A DNA stretch of 64,000 bases from Limanda limanda (Eukaryota; Chordata; Actinopteri; Pleuronectiformes; Pleuronectidae): assembly GCF_963576545.1 (NCBI RefSeq), contig NC_083642.1, forward strand, positions 7,140,401 through 7,204,400. The letters run 5' to 3'. The position numbers were made by a program, and so were the translations under genes. Below, piece after piece: positions 1 through 13,670 of this stretch (the stretch's first letter is position 1; the number at the start of each line of letters is the position of its first letter). The notes under the pieces are model-generated. The model did no database searches. It saw only the letters and a program-made list of their open reading frames with translations, and was not told where the DNA came from.

Positions 1-119
1 GCTGCACAGACTCTGGCTCTGAAGTCACCAGTGCAAGATGGCAGCACCCGTTTCCTGGATATTTTGGCTTCATTGGGAGGAAATGGAGACACGTCGTCCA
101 TCTTATTTACAGTCCGTGG
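1..119. mobile_element. Truncated copy of miniature element family F1
   Basis: The stretch ends in a terminal motif, GTCGTCCATCTTATTTACAG followed by TCCGTGG, that matches the ends of elements at 22879-23092, 54391-54864 and 59415-59816. The inner part, with 'caagatgg' and 'ttttggcttca', also resembles those copies. The other end lies outside the window. It is non-coding and I infer a non-autonomous inverted-repeat (MITE-like) element. Confidence 0.6.
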
Positions 120-1402
120 ACGTTACACACCTGCTTTCAGAAGGTTGAACCTAAAAACACGGCAAAGCAGAGAAAATACAGCGCAGGGTCTGTCCAGATA
201 AATACAGCAGTGAGGCATAAGTGAAGATTGAGTGGGTTTACTCTTGTACAAGTCTATACACCAAGGTACGTTATGTGAGTGGCAGGTTACTTACGGTTCT
301 TTGTAAAAGCCGAAGTTCCACAGAGTGTTGAACCATCCACTTCCCTCCTTCTCTGCTCAGGTCATTGTGCTGCTGCCACTCCCAGAATAAAAGCTTCCAT
401 CAGACCTGTTGTCGTTTCAGCAACAAAAGAGAAACCCAACTTAAACGAATCCAACTTCTTTGGGTGTTAAAAAGAGTGAAGCAGAATTGAGTTTGGACTG
501 TGCGCGCCAGCCAAGTTGGAAGAAATCTCGCAGATCCGATCTCTCCCAAAAGAGATTATTGACTTGACGTTGGTTGGCAACTCCAAGAGCAAGATGGAGC
601 GTTGCACAATCGATTTCTATAATAATTGGGCTTCGGAGAAAAGGACATGACATTCATTGTACTTTATTGATCAGAAATAATTACTCCCTATCTTTTGTCC
701 AGCTCCATAAACCCTCTCTCGGCCGTGCTATCTGGAGAGCAGTTTGCAAATTATTATTTTTGCAATCTTCATTCGCATCTGGAGAGTTCTTCTCAATGAT
801 CACTCCAAGCCTCATGATACAGAGATCTGCATCGGACATCGTGTGCTGGTTAAATAAGGATGCTCTGTGAGTGTTAGCATGGCTGTGTTAATGGCCAAAA
901 GCTTGCATGAGAGTGGTTGTATAATATCCCAGAGCTCAGGAGGAGAATCAGGTAAACAAAAGGAGAGGGGTCATCAAGAAGCCACTGTATTAGCCTTGTG
1001 TGCTGCTCTTTACTGGAGGGGACTGTGCACTAATTGGAAGCCTCAGTGAATCATGACTGTTCGGAGAGTCTAATTTTCTTCCCCATGTTACTTTAGCGAG
1101 CAGGCAGCAGGAATTCTTTACATTTTGCTCTATGTGCATTACTGAAACAGCCGATACTGTTTTTAGACCTGGCTGTCACAGTGATTAATGAAATGCAGTT
1201 GGCCAAACAGGAAACACGCAGACCTTTGTGTCTCTCGGGGATCCTTTGTCTACCGTCATCTCTGAAAAAGGCCAAAGCAGTGTTCACCCTAATTATCTGC
1301 TGTCACGGGTCTGCAGGAATTTTCTTTCTGCTACTTCTCTTATGCCTCACACTCATTGTACTGTATGTGTCCGTCACACCTGACCTTTCAACAGACAACA
1401 CT

Positions 1403-1433
<31 letters not shown>

Positions 1434-4400
1434 ACTGGAGCCAAAGGTCTAAACATGGCAGTGTTCATGACAGGAAACCAGTACTTTGTTGAAAAAATAT
1501 GCTGTAATGTCTTAATTACACCAGAAGATTGGTTTGCCTGCTATATGAACGTCTTCTTACAAATGAGAGAGGAAGATGCTTGGGGTATTTCAGAAATAGT
1601 GTCATCAACAACAACATCAACAGTATATATATGGTAAGGTGCTAACTAGCTTTGAAAAAACTTGACTGGATATTAAATATACTTATATGGAAGAACAACA
1701 GGGGATATATCTTACTCCCTAAAGCTTGTTATCGCCATCACCCCTCAAATCCAGTTTGTAGATTATCCAAATCTACAAACTTTTTCATATTTAATAGTCT
1801 TGGAGACAGAAACTAATAAACAATGCCATCCAGCAAGTACATGCACCAATGTAACCTACACCAACCTATTCGCCCATTCCACAAAACAATTCTCTGTGTT
1901 TCTGTGAGTCATCTGCAGATCCATATCTTTGCAGAGCCTTTTTGGCTTTTGAACTGAAGGACTTGCAGCATTCTGGCCTCTGTTTTCCCTGGTGGAGCCC
2001 TGTGAGTGTTCATCCCCACGTATTGTCTGCTGTTATGTAAACCTGACTGCTGTCGAGTGTCTGTCAATGCAGTGCCGGGTCCCATTTATCCAGGACACGG
2101 CTGGTTTGTGCCCCCTCATCGTGCATCAAAGGGGCTGTGAAAGCTTGTTTGATGTTTCCCCCCCCTCTCTCATAGACCTTCTCACAAAACTGTCCTTGAC
2201 ACAGTGGGCAATAATTCAGTTCGATGTCCCGCCTGGAGAAGTAGACCGGTGGTGCAGGGGCAAAGCACTCACCCACTTCGACTTCTTAGATCAGCTCCGG
2301 TCTGACCGTGTGTTCCAGAACACACAACGGGCTCTGTAGGTGGGTGGGAATCAAGAACTTGTCATGTCACCAGTGACTCCTACTGGTCAGTTAAGTGTAT
2401 GGTAGGATCTACACACGTTGCGTCATGTGTCACGGAGGAGGCATTGACAGAGTGTCGGGATTTTTGTTTGGCTGTTCCAAACTCAGGAGAAAAATCCAAG
2501 GAAATAAAGATTAACAATAATAGGTCCTTTGTTATTGTTTTGATTGATAGACCCCTAGAGGCCAAAATTAGGTACTATAAAAAAGCAGAAATGCATTTTT
2601 TAGTGATCATGGTATTGATAGTTGATGAGTTGCATCGATAGCAATTGTGATCAATGGTTATTTTACATTTTCTCTAAAGTCTTCTGCTAACTGATATTAG
2701 TAATTCGATTTCATTGTTTTGATATTTATTTGTTCATATATGGGAGTATACTGACACAACCCTTGAAATATGAGTTTTTAAGTCGTAATGTTGTTATATA
2801 TTCAATAAAAACTCTTACATGCAAATTAGCCCAGCCAGAAAGGGTAGCGACTCCTCAGCTGGGCTCTATCTCAGCTGACAAGCTTGTCCTCTGTCGGCCG
2901 GGTTTCCCCCCGGGTGCATCAACCCAGTGAGAAAATGACTTGGACTTATTGCTGATTGTGTTGCTCTCAGGGTGAAAGCAGAATGGACGTGCACGGTGCC
3001 ATTACAGAGTTATTCATACATACATTGAAATTTAAATTTGTCTCCTTATCTCGTCGCCGGCATGCGGCAGAAAAAAGTTTAGGATTCTCTCTACAAACCT
3101 TTGCTTCGTTTTTGCAGCCTCACCATTTTCAGATTCAGAAGAAATTAATCCAAATTGGAAAGTTAAGCTTCAATAGAGGTTAAACAAACTGAGTGTTATG
3201 TGTTGGCGCACATTTAAAACAGCTTGTGCTGCCTGTTAAGCTGCCACTCCTTGTGGGGGTTTTTACACCTTATGTTGGGGGCAATTAGTACATGCAAAAC
3301 GGAGCCCATGATTTCTGTAGCATTACTCCGTTTCAGGGATTTTTTTATGAAATAAAATAATTAAAAATGCTGTTTGTTTTTTGGTTCCCTTTTGGTTTTA
3401 AACACAGGATCAGAAAAATCGTGGAAAACACAGAGAAAACAACTCTGTGAGGTTAAAACCAAACATAGATGATATATCCGTGCTGGGTGTAATGATGCAA
3501 TGTGTTTGCAGTGCTGCTGCTGTTTTATACTGTTCTTATTGAAAATTACAGAAGTATTAGGTCTGAGCAACTGAATAATAAAGAATTATCAGTTCAGGTT
3601 TAATAAAGAAGGGAAATGCAAGTGAATCAGGTTAAAACAATTGGACACTAGTGTCATGAGCACCCGTCACATCTGTGTTTAATAATATAAATTTGTAATT
3701 ATAAGAAACATGATTCATATGAGAGTGGTTTTGCTTCAGGTAACGTTTCACTGCAGGGAGACTGTGTGGAGACTCACACAGTGACACTGGGAAATGTGAA
3801 CACAACAATTAATTAGACTGGTCAATCTTTGACTGAGTGAATGACAAAACACCATATTGAGTGTGACGCACAGAATAACTGATAATTAACGGCATAATGA
3901 GAATTCAGAGTGACTTGGTTGCTGTCAAATATCTGCAGTGGCGCACAAAATGCCATTTTCTTCTGGTGATTATATGTTTCTTGATTTCTACACACAATGC
4001 AGTAAGTGGTGGTTTTCTATTGGATCAAGGCTGTAGCTCTGACTTACTATAAAGACAGATAATCAAACTACCACACAAACATGAACCGAAAGAAGGTGAG
4101 TTTGATTTGAAATATTCAGTTTCAAACACTTATTTCCACTTCTGCTATAAATCAGATATTGTCGAGATATCTGTTGTTTATTTGTCCAGAAATAGTCAGT
4201 AACACTGTTGGTTTGCAAACAGAATCCATGGCCTTATCAGCGACCGGTCAGATGTCAGACATGTCTGCCTTTAGCCCTAAAAAACGAAAGTGCTGCATTA
4301 TTGAGAGTCTGACAACGGGACATTTTGTCTCTGGTGGAAGTTCAGCTTTGAAAAGCCGAGCAAGGTGAAGGAGCAAAAGACGAGAGTGAGAACCGTCCCC

Positions 4401-7400
4401 CTCATGTGGAAGTTCAATTTTTAATGGGGACATTTTTTAAGACTCTTTTTTCACAGTAGCATCCTTTAGCCCAGGTGAGGCTCACAAGATGGAGACAGAA
4501 ATATCACACAGCTATAGTGTGAGCTGATGTGTGAGATTTCTGCACCTTGTGATATTTGTCTCTCGCTTACGGTTCATCAAAATGTGACACGGGCTCATAT
4601 GGAGCGAAACACATTGAACCTGCACTTTGTTCTCCCTGATTCGCAATGGAAATCAACCCAGACTCCAGGATCAATGTTGCTCTGCACTCCCCTGCACACC
4701 GCCACTGACGCTGCTGACAAGCGCCAGATGGTGTGCTATACAGTGATTTACTGCTGCATAGCCGGGGGTGCAGTACTTTTTGCGAGCCTCTCTCCTCCTG
4801 AATAATTCACACAATACTGTCAGTTGGCTGTGTAGGATTTCACATATTGTCAATTGAGTGGAAAGATTTGGCGACTGTTATGCGTTTCTTCAAGGGTTCC
4901 TGGGTTTTAATTGTTGGGGCGTCATCGCACATCTGTCGGGTGCACTCAGAGGTAAAGATGATTGTTGTTTTTATGGTGAAAACCTGATTTAATGCATTGT
5001 AGCAGTCGCACGGCTCCCTTTAAACCTAGGATTGTTTAGCTGCAATAAAAAGGAAAGACAAAGGAGGGATTTAACTTTTGGGGTGACATTGAAAAATCAC
5101 TTCAAAGTTGATATAAATGTTGACATGGTCATACCTCAGTTATCTGTCGACGTGGAGACATCAGATGTGTTGGAACTGTTGTTTTGTTCCTGGTTCTCAA
5201 GGAGCTACTACACGACTGGGGCGCTGCAGTGGCTGCAGTTTCTGAAGTGACATTCAATAGCCCACCTTTCCAAATTGTTTTGCTTCCCTTGTTAGCTGCG
5301 CAATTTCATGGGCTCATACCAAAGACCCGGGGTAAAGAGTTTGGCTCTTTGGGAGAATTCATCAAGCGTTCGGTCCAAGAACAAAGGCAAAGCGCAGTGA
5401 AGTTTTCCGGCCAAGCCCCGACACTGTTTGTGTTTTCCAGCCAGCAGCTGGCTCCCACTTCCATGTGAGCTGGTTCTTCTGCAGCACCGGATTCACTTCA
5501 TTTTGTGAAGCGAACCAAAGTCTAACTGGATTCAAGACTTAATTATCATTATGCAACGCAAGATTGTACTAGAAAATTACAGATGGTACAAATTAATGAA
5601 TAGATGATCAAGTCGTCGACGTTAAAATATGTTTGTGCTGGAGTGTGGAGGATGAAGTCATTAGTTTGACAGCCAGAGAAAAGAAACTGCTCTGAGGTCT
5701 GATGGTGCAGAAGCAGATTCGTCTGGATCCTCTGCGCCGAGAAGTGTCAGAAAGCATCTTTTCATCTTTTCCCAATTTATTTGGCGTCAACTTGGTGATT
5801 CAGTGACTATGGAGTCATACACAAGGATGCTGAACACGCTTAACATTACGCCCACTGAATTTCTGCATGTGAGCATTGTCATTGTGAATAACTTAGCTTG
5901 CTGATGTGAGTGTTTAGCTGAATTCAGCCTCAGGGAGCCACGAGCATGACTGGAGACCTTTTCCTCTTGTTCGTTGTTGCCTCGGGAACAAAACCTTCTT
6001 CATGAGGAGTTGTCGTCTGTGGTAATGCAAGTTGTCTTCCCTCTCACCAGGTGATACATCAGGTGATACATCAGGCTGATACACCTGGCAGGGCTGTAAT
6101 TAAAATGTTGACCTGATAACAAGCTGTCCTGTGAAAACCTGAGCTCAGCAGGCTCATGGGCTGTATATCTAGCAAACAGCATTCAGTGGGACTGGTTTGT
6201 CCACATATAGATTTACATTGATATTGATTGAGATGACCCTTGAGAAAATGATCTTTTAATTGTCTTATACTGTTAACTGCCCGTGTTACACTGATTTCTT
6301 CACCGGGTTCTAAACAATCAAGAAACGGTGTTATAAAGAGTTTTTGGGGTTCAAATAAATCATTATCACCTGGAAAGTGAAATAAATATCGAGTCTATAC
6401 ACAGCAAAATGAAATTAGATGTTGGTAATGCACAACATTTTTCATGAACTTTTCAAAAACTCAAATGTTATCTATGGTCATCCAATGGGTCCTTTGAGTT
6501 CACAGCAGCTTCTTGCCCCAAACTGATAAGTTCACAATGAACGCAGTGTTTCTTTCGGCCATCGATTGCTCTTGTCTTCTCTTTACCTTCTTCCATTGAT
6601 TGTGTGATGCCGCTCTCAGATTACGAGGCAATGTGAGGGCAAGTGATAATATGGTTCTGTCTGGGCTGCAGGAACCTCCCTAAAGCATATTGTCCCGTCC
6701 CCCTGAGGCTGCTGGTGAAAGTCAAAGCTTTCAAAAATACTTCATAGATGCACACATAAATCCATACAAAAATCCATTCACGAGTATCAGCTCCTATACA
6801 TTTGTTTTGAATAATTTAACAGAAGCTCATCGTTCAGCCGAGAGCATCACTTTTGGTTTGATAACCAGGAGACATCTGTGCAGCCTGAAAAAGGAGCACG
6901 CGCTTTTCAAAAAGAGCAATAGTGTCTTAACACCTCTTCAGAAAACAGCTGGGGACAATATTTTATCCGTGAGAAAACCCTGATGCTGCTATAATTAAGT
7001 TTGTGCGGTCGTTGCTTTTAATAGAATAAAAAATATAGGAGAAACACACCATTGAGAGTTCTCATTTTAATCAGAGATGGGCGTGTTCGAGTGCATGTCT
7101 ACCTTTCGCTCCCCTTCCCTGCGCTGCTATGTTTCAAAGGTCAGTACCTAATTTAGTTTTTAATGAGTGCTTAATTGAAAGGAAACTCTCCGTCTGCTTT
7201 ACAGATGATCTCAGTTAAATATCGCAATGTTCTTAGGTCAAATCTTCCTCCGCTCGAGACGGTGACTTCGCCAATACACCAGAGACGTGACGAAAGGCAA
7301 TGGCATTCGTTCTAAGAAGTAACACTACCTCCGAATTAGTCGTCAGAGGAGGGCGAGGACGTTATCAGCTGTCGGAGCAGCAGCATTCCTCACCCACGGA

Positions 7401-8945
7401 GGAGCTGCAGATTAAAGGGAGGCTCCTTTAAAGGCTTTAAATGAGAGATCGTCGTGTCGGTTGGCAGCAGCCTGCATTAAGCTCCATTAAAGACCTAATA
7501 TTTGCACTTTAATTCAACACCTTATCGCTCAGCTGTGTGCATGGGGAGTGGTTCCTTGTAGATGGATTGTTTGTTGTCACACAGAACAGATTGTTCTGCT
7601 TTTCATAGACTTTCCTGTTTATTCTGTTTATTGGATGGTTTAAATGTTAATACAGTTTAAAATATATCATCTTTCCAAATTAGCATCTGTTTTGTTGCCA
7701 TAAGCAGCAACCGACACAGATTCAAGCAAAACAACATGATTGCAACAGGACCAGTTTTACTGCATTGAGAAAGTGTTTTTTAAGATTTGGGCCTGTAGTT
7801 GTAATGGAGTTACAGTTGCGGCTCATCTATCGTTTGCCCTGTAGCACCGGTGACGGCTTACAAGGAGCAAAAAGAAGAAAACATCCACGCTCCTCTGACA
7901 GGTTTATAACTTCTGCCGTTTCATAACAAAACTGCACTTTTCATCTCGACCTTCTCGGAAGTAAGAATGATAAAATGTGTCCGGATGTGTAACACGGAGA
8001 TGAATTGTTGTGTTGGGTTCGAGCAGCAATGTGCCACTGATTGTTCCTGCAGCCACAGACAGACCTTGGAGGGTAATATGGTTTATTATGTTGAGAGAAC
8101 CTGTCCGAAAGAGAAAACGCTGCTTTCAGAGCACATTACTGAAACCTATTTGACATTTATAAGAGTTTGTTGGTCCCCTGGGGAATTTCTTGTTCTCCTT
8201 GCACCACACTCCTCTGAGGGAGAATGCAATTCAGAGACACTGAGGTCTGAGGAGACTTTTATGTCCGTCTATTCCCTTTTACATTACGTCCCTGCACTGA
8301 TTGTCCTCGTCCATAATGGCCCACTAATCACCTGCATCAGGGAAATAACCTCAGACAACGCATCGCACAGTTACATGTGTCAACATATCTTTGAATTGTA
8401 ACCGATGTAAATGCTCAGAAGAATAAAGTAAATTGATCTATTTCATCATTTCCTTAATGGTATTTAATCTTTCTGTCTAGTGTGGTTTGCAGTGTTATAT
8501 TTCAGTCACGAGCCGGCGAGGAGAGAAGCAATTAATATGGAACGGTGCGCCGTGTCGTCTCCGCCGTCGACCATTTCTGCACGACTCCATGATGAATTAC
8601 CTCATTTCTGCTCATAAACACAGGTCTCTTCTCACAGTGTAGCAGGAAGCCGGCGAGAGTGGCCGCTCTGCACAAGGATTTATGGACAGTAGCTTTGTGA
8701 AATATGGCATTTGACTCAAATAAGTGAGCAAAGTTCATCGTTTTCCCCCCAAAAAGCTGTAAAGAAAACCAGATCTTTCTTGCTGGTGTTTATGCTGTGT
8801 CATGAGGCTGATGGGCCGATACGTCTTAACCGCTGCCAGGCAGGACATTGAACCCTGCTGGACTTCCATTATAAGAGTGGATTTACCAGCTAGTGAGAGA
8901 GAATGATTCTTTAGAGAGCAAACGATTTTGCTTTGCTTCACATCA

Positions 8946-8948
<3 letters not shown>
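120..8948. other. Gene-free stretch
   Basis: I see no coding exon on either strand. Open frames here, including a 144-codon one at 7967-8401, lack recognisable domains or splice context. There is a (CA)n run at 1405-1433 and a small tandem of GGTGATACATCA at about 6052-6074. The stretch could be intergenic, or intronic to long 5' non-coding exons of syt2, which has very long 5' introns in mammals. Confidence 0.55.
1405..1433. repeat. (CA)n microsatellite
   Basis: An uninterrupted AC dinucleotide run of about 29 bp. Confidence 0.95.

Positions 8949-8976
<28 letters not shown>
8949..8976. repeat. (TG)n microsatellite
   Basis: An uninterrupted TG run of about 28 bp. Its complement produces the poly-HT tracts in minus-strand frames here, which are not genes. 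Confidence 0.95.
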
Positions 8977-8981
<5 letters not shown>

Positions 8982-9899
8982 GTGTTCACCTGAACTATGA
9001 AGTCGTACAGTCCTCTCTTCAAATCCTCTGGGAAACACTGTGCCACTGACGTCAGGTTTCTTGTTGGTCAAAGCACCGACAATGAACCTCATTATGAGAC
9101 CAGTACGCCCATGGGTGCTCGTATGAGAGGGCATTTACTGTTCACACAATGTGGCCTCTGGACGAGAAACTGATGACTGCATCAGTGTGAAACTGTGAAA
9201 GACACTTGCTTCATGCTTGGTACTATAGGAATACGGTTTTTAATGTTGTTGTTGTTTAGTAGCTAACTCTAAAATCTAAAGTATTCCTGGCTTTCCTGAG
9301 TTGTTTTTTATAACTTAATCAAACCTAGCACTTCTGCTAACACCCTAGATCCACCCGTTTATCCTGTATAATGTTATGTGTTCTTCATTGAGTCATGCCA
9401 AACCCCTCCAGAAGATTTCAGGATAAGGCAATAAGAAAGTAGTAGAATATCAGTTTCCCACTTATTAAGTACTCTTGGAATTACCGGCGTACACGACTGG
9501 TGCTTTCCAGTTTGTTCCAGAATCAAATGATGCTGTTTGACGACTGCTCCTCTCTCCTTATCGGAGCAGGGCCAAGGTGTCATCACATGCATGTTTCTGC
9601 TGACTGTAAAAGACTCCCGCAGTCAGCAATCTGTCATGTAAGCAACTACCCATAATGCTCCTCTCCTCTCACACTCTGAGAAGCTGTGTGGAATAAAAGC
9701 CAACGGCGTTCTTTAACTCAGACAAACGGCATGATGCGCTCACTGATGAAAACTTCGGCTCATCTGAATGTCATTTGAAGGACATTAATATGTTCTCATT
9801 CGTATGCCATCAAAGATTATAATATTTTCCATAGCATTTCCACATCTGTGCACATTTCTCTCCGGGTAGAACTCAAAGGTGACATCTCAAGCCTCATTT

Positions 9900-10055
9900 G
9901 CATCTTTTGGATTGAAAGATCTGTGGTTCAATCCCCAGCTCCTATGGAAATATGAAGTCCTTGTGCCCTGTGCATGCGTGCGTGCAAACTCAATGAATGT
10001 GTGTGAAGGGCAGAACTGTACCGTGAAGCACTTTGTTAAGCCCTCACCTACCTGA
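9900..10055 (+). repeat. Degenerate SINE-like dispersed repeat (F5)
   Basis: It contains 'ggttcaatccccagctcc', resembling a polymerase III B-box context, then a 'gtccttgtgccctgtgc' stretch, and ends in 'accgtgaagcactttgtt'. This order matches a common teleost SINE-like repeat as I remember it. A related stretch in the opposite orientation lies at 61440-61660. The boundaries are approximate. Confidence 0.45.
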
Positions 10056-11486
10056 GCACTGAGGTATTACACATAGCCGAGCTTTGAGAGGAGCCTCTTT
10101 ATAAATCTCTAAATCTACGCCGCCGTGTTATGACCCAGCTTGTTTAGGGAAAGAGAAGCAACATAAAACCATCTTTGTTTTGCTCATATAAATAATTTTA
10201 CTCCCTAGCGTTCACAGCGTTTTATGACGTTGAAGCCCCCCCCCCTTCCGCCTGTCAAACGGTCTTTATGCAGCCATCTCCGATCAATCAGGCTTCCGTG
10301 GGTGTGTGCATGCATGCGTTGGTTAATCTGCGTGTGTGTTTGTGTAGAACGTGTGAGTTGTGTGTCGTCACGTCTTTAGCGTGTTCGCCTTCCTTCTGGC
10401 TCCACGTTAAACCCCTGCATTGCAGCACTGCCAGTGGGATTTCAGAAGGCACGGCCCTCTTTTCTTTTTTTTCTTCTTTCCTCTAACCCTCCATCTTCAC
10501 AATAGAGGGATTAAATTTGGGCCAGATTCCTCCTGCGTGGAAAGCTCCTCGCTCACACATGCACATCTTCCAGTGTTCATACGCCACGCTCCAGAGAGCG
10601 AAGGGCAGCTGAGAGCTCCCAAAAGTCTCCTGTAGGCTCCCTGTGCCCCCCCCCCTGTCTGAGTGGGACCACGTGTCTTGGAGACAGACAGAGAACGAGC
10701 GAGAGGAGGAGAGGAAGAGAAAACATGGAATCCTCTGGGGTTTCGCCCAATTCAACTGCTGTCTGAGAAGCTGCACAATAATTTTGTTAAAGAATGAAAC
10801 GACTGTAGTCTGGTGCCTGGTGACTTTTGGTGTGGACTGCACGTTGCTCTTCATCAAGCAGAGATCGTTTGGGGAATAAGAGGCAACAGGAATCAGAGGA
10901 TGATCTTCCTCCCGGACAGCAGTGTGACTTTCTCTCCAAACAGTTTGGGAACATTAGAGGAAAGCTTCACTTCGAGTCTCTCGTCGAATCAATGAGACAA
11001 ACTCACAGTCAAGTAGAGAGTCAATAAAAACAGACAGATGGAACACTGCTGCAGAATTTTTCATTTCACTTAAAACGCTGGAAAAACACGTTAGATGGAT
11101 TTTGTAAGGTAGCTGCTTGAAACAGGCCCATCAATAACTGAACATGTACGTGTTACATGCTGGACGTGTCTGACACACAGCGCTGACCTGATTTTCTTGC
11201 TCAGGAAACACAGAAAGGTCGAGTAAGGTCACTAGAGCATTGTCTGTCTCGGCCGATTCAGTATAAAGGGTATATGGTGAGACACACCACCATTTTGATG
11301 GATCTGTGCCCATTGAGCTCTCTTGGGATATTTGCTCAAACAGGATTGGCTGTTTCTTGCTCTGCCGCTGCCTCCCACACATTGAGGGTTCAGGCTTGTG
11401 ATGCTGGTGAACTGCTGCAATGTTTTTATAGGATTTTTGTAGTATAACTAAAACCTTATTACCCCAATACGCAGAGGAGGTCATGT
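10056..11486. other. Gene-free stretch
   Basis: I see no supportable coding exon. Several overlapping short frames at 10.3-11.0 kb lie in C/T-rich sequence, including C runs near 10240 and 10648, and look like chance frames. Confidence 0.5.
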
Positions 11487-11705
11487 TGTTGTTTGTTCGT
11501 TAGCTAGATTACGTAAAAAACGACTGGACGTATAATCACAAAACCTGGTGGAAGGATGAGATATGGGTCAGGAGATAACTTACGAAAATATCGCGTTTTT
11601 CAACTTCATGGATCTCAATGAAAAAGGCTGTTAAGGGGACTTATATTTACGAGTGTGTGCAAGTTGTTGCAGATCCAAATAAAAACCAGGATTTAAAGAA
11701 TGTCC
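11487..11705 (-). repeat. Dispersed repeat F3, inverted copy
   Basis: It reads 'tgtttgttcgttagctagat', then 'acgtaaaaaacgactggacg' and 'aaacctggtggaaggatgag'. This is the reverse complement of the F3 core (plant of 'ccaagtttcatgaaaat' with 'gtagtttttgcgtaat') found at 13555, 33600, 39340 and 58290. The 'gcagatccaaataaaaacca' tail at about 11670 also fits the family. The copy is strongly diverged. Confidence 0.55.
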
Positions 11706-13039
11706 ATGTGGTTTGGTAAGAGGCCGGTTTGCCTCGGCAGCAGAATGAGCTCTGCTCAGTGACATTCTTGTTTAATCTTGCATTAACTGTGAAAAATATT
11801 CCAAATGAGAAAAGAATTCCTCCACCTGCAGTAACACCTTCAACCTGACCTTCGGTGATTTCAGCTTATCAGTGTTCATTTTGATTTGACTCCAGCGGCA
11901 GCACGGTTCACCGACGCTGACTTGTAATGGAAATCAAAGAACAGAGTCTTCATTAAATCCTCTTTCATTTTTCCCTCTGCACTGTTTGGTCCCTCGGGGA
12001 CATAAATAGGTGTGAGAAAGATCCAATTATGTTCCCCAAGAGGCAATTCCCCTGTAACGTGATTGTATCTGAGAATCTGCAAATCAGGGCCCGTCGCCGC
12101 TGTCAGCTCGCCCATTTATGATCTTTGAAGATTTTTCTTTTTTTTGGAGTGAGATTTGACCTTGTGTTTGTCCTCATGGGATAACATTTAGTTCTGCTTG
12201 GAGATTATGTGAGCAGACACGACCTTTCACATGAGGGTTTGAGGTCACACATCAGGTTGATTGAGTGTGTTTGTTTCCTGTCCTTGTCGTTTGACCTTTC
12301 CTATCTGAAATAAAGGAATGTACAGTGTGGGAGTGCTGCATCGTGAGGCTTCTCTCCTCTCTGTCACCCCCCCCTCAGCTCGCTGCAAACAACTCACTTT
12401 GACACTTTCATGGTGTCTCTATGAGGACTGCAGGTATTTCACTGTGCAGGGACACACAGGGTTCCTCAGCCTATTCTCCACGGTGAACCATGAAATTATT
12501 CTGCGGTGTGGAGATTCTTCCTCTGCCATTGTGTTGTCGAGAAATATAGTCGGCGATTCCTCAAAGTGCTTTAACGATGTTTGTTCTTGGCATAAATGCT
12601 ACGGTGCCAGCATGCTGCATTGATCCTGGGGTGCTACTGATTTAAAAAGCTATAGAAATGGAAAATCAACTCTTTGAGTATGTTCAGCGGAAAAATTAAA
12701 TCCATGTTTTGTACAGAAGAAAGGCTGCTCCGGTGATGGCAGATTTAAATTGTGACAATTGTGTTCCTTCACTGAAGTGCAGAAATTGAAGTTGGTTATC
12801 TCTCCCTGTGGATGTCGCTCATGATACAATTACAATGAAGCAATTAAGTCCAGTGAGTCATGAAATTGATTGTTTTGCCCAAATAGGAGAAGGAAATTAG
12901 GCCACACATAGAAAACTCTCAAAGGTCCGTCGGAGAGCATGGATTGAATTTGACTGATCATAAAAAGTTCTTTAATTCGCTCATTGTTCCGGGAAATGTT
13001 ACGTTGTTAGGAAGTGACGGAGATCTAATCGTTGTACCT
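11706..13039. other. Gene-free stretch
   Basis: No coding exon, RNA gene or clear repeat seen. Confidence 0.5.
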
Positions 13040-13320
13040 TCGAGGAACAGGTTGACATTTGGGGAAACTGTGTTGGATGAGACGACTCTGATGTCTTTAG
13101 TCTAAATATCAATCCACAGCAAAGCAGACTGTTACTTTAGCTTTGCACAAAGATTGGAAGCACACAGGGAATCGATCCTAGCTCTGCCCAGAGGTTACAA
13201 AAACTACATCAGGAGATTTTGCAGAACTTTCTTACTTCTGACACATCTGACCAATTACTCTTGTTCTGACGTCGGAAAGTAGGAAGGAGGAATTGATTTT
13301 AAGTCATATCGCCCAGCACT
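13040..13320 (+). repeat. Dispersed repeat F2, degenerate copy
   Basis: It starts with 'ggttgacatttggggaaact', continues with 'gatgtctttagtctaaatat' and 'tttagctttgcacaaagatt', then an altered 'ggaagcacacaggga' block. This is the same order of blocks as the better copy at 46978-47400. It is non-coding. Confidence 0.5.
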
Positions 13321-13554
13321 AATATATAAAATAGCTAAGCCTGAAGGGTTCGATTTTTCTTATAAATTAGTAAGTAAAGTAGAATGAGCCCCAGTTACAG
13401 TCTGCTGAAATTCAATCAAGCTGCACCGAATTGAAAACACTCGCAGATATCTGTTCTCTAAATGTGCCAGATTTGTTTTACATCAAGATGAAATATTCCC
13501 TGGAAAAACTATGAAATTGTCCTATCTTGCAATGTTAAGGAAAGTGATGTAAAA

Positions 13555-13670
13555 CTAGGTCTTTCTTGGCCCATTTCCAAACTTTCCAACAAGTTTCGTG
13601 AAGATGTGCCCGATAGTTTTTGTGTAACTCTGCTGGAAACTCAAGCAAACCAGCCGACAGGGGTGAGAAC
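13555..13670 (+). repeat. Dispersed repeat F3
   Basis: The core 'ccaacaagtttcgtgaagat' is followed by 'gatagtttttgtgtaactct' and 'gctggaaactcaagcaaacc'. The same blocks recur in the other F3 copies in this window. The copy is diverged and non-coding. Confidence 0.55.

Noticed and set aside
7967..8401. Plus-strand 144-codon, cysteine-rich frame
   Set aside because: No signal peptide, known cysteine pattern or splice context; a single frame of this size is expected by chance in 64 kb.
9925..9945. B-box-like sequence as a tRNA gene
   Set aside because: No matching A box, anticodon stem or acceptor stem; it fits a SINE-like repeat better.
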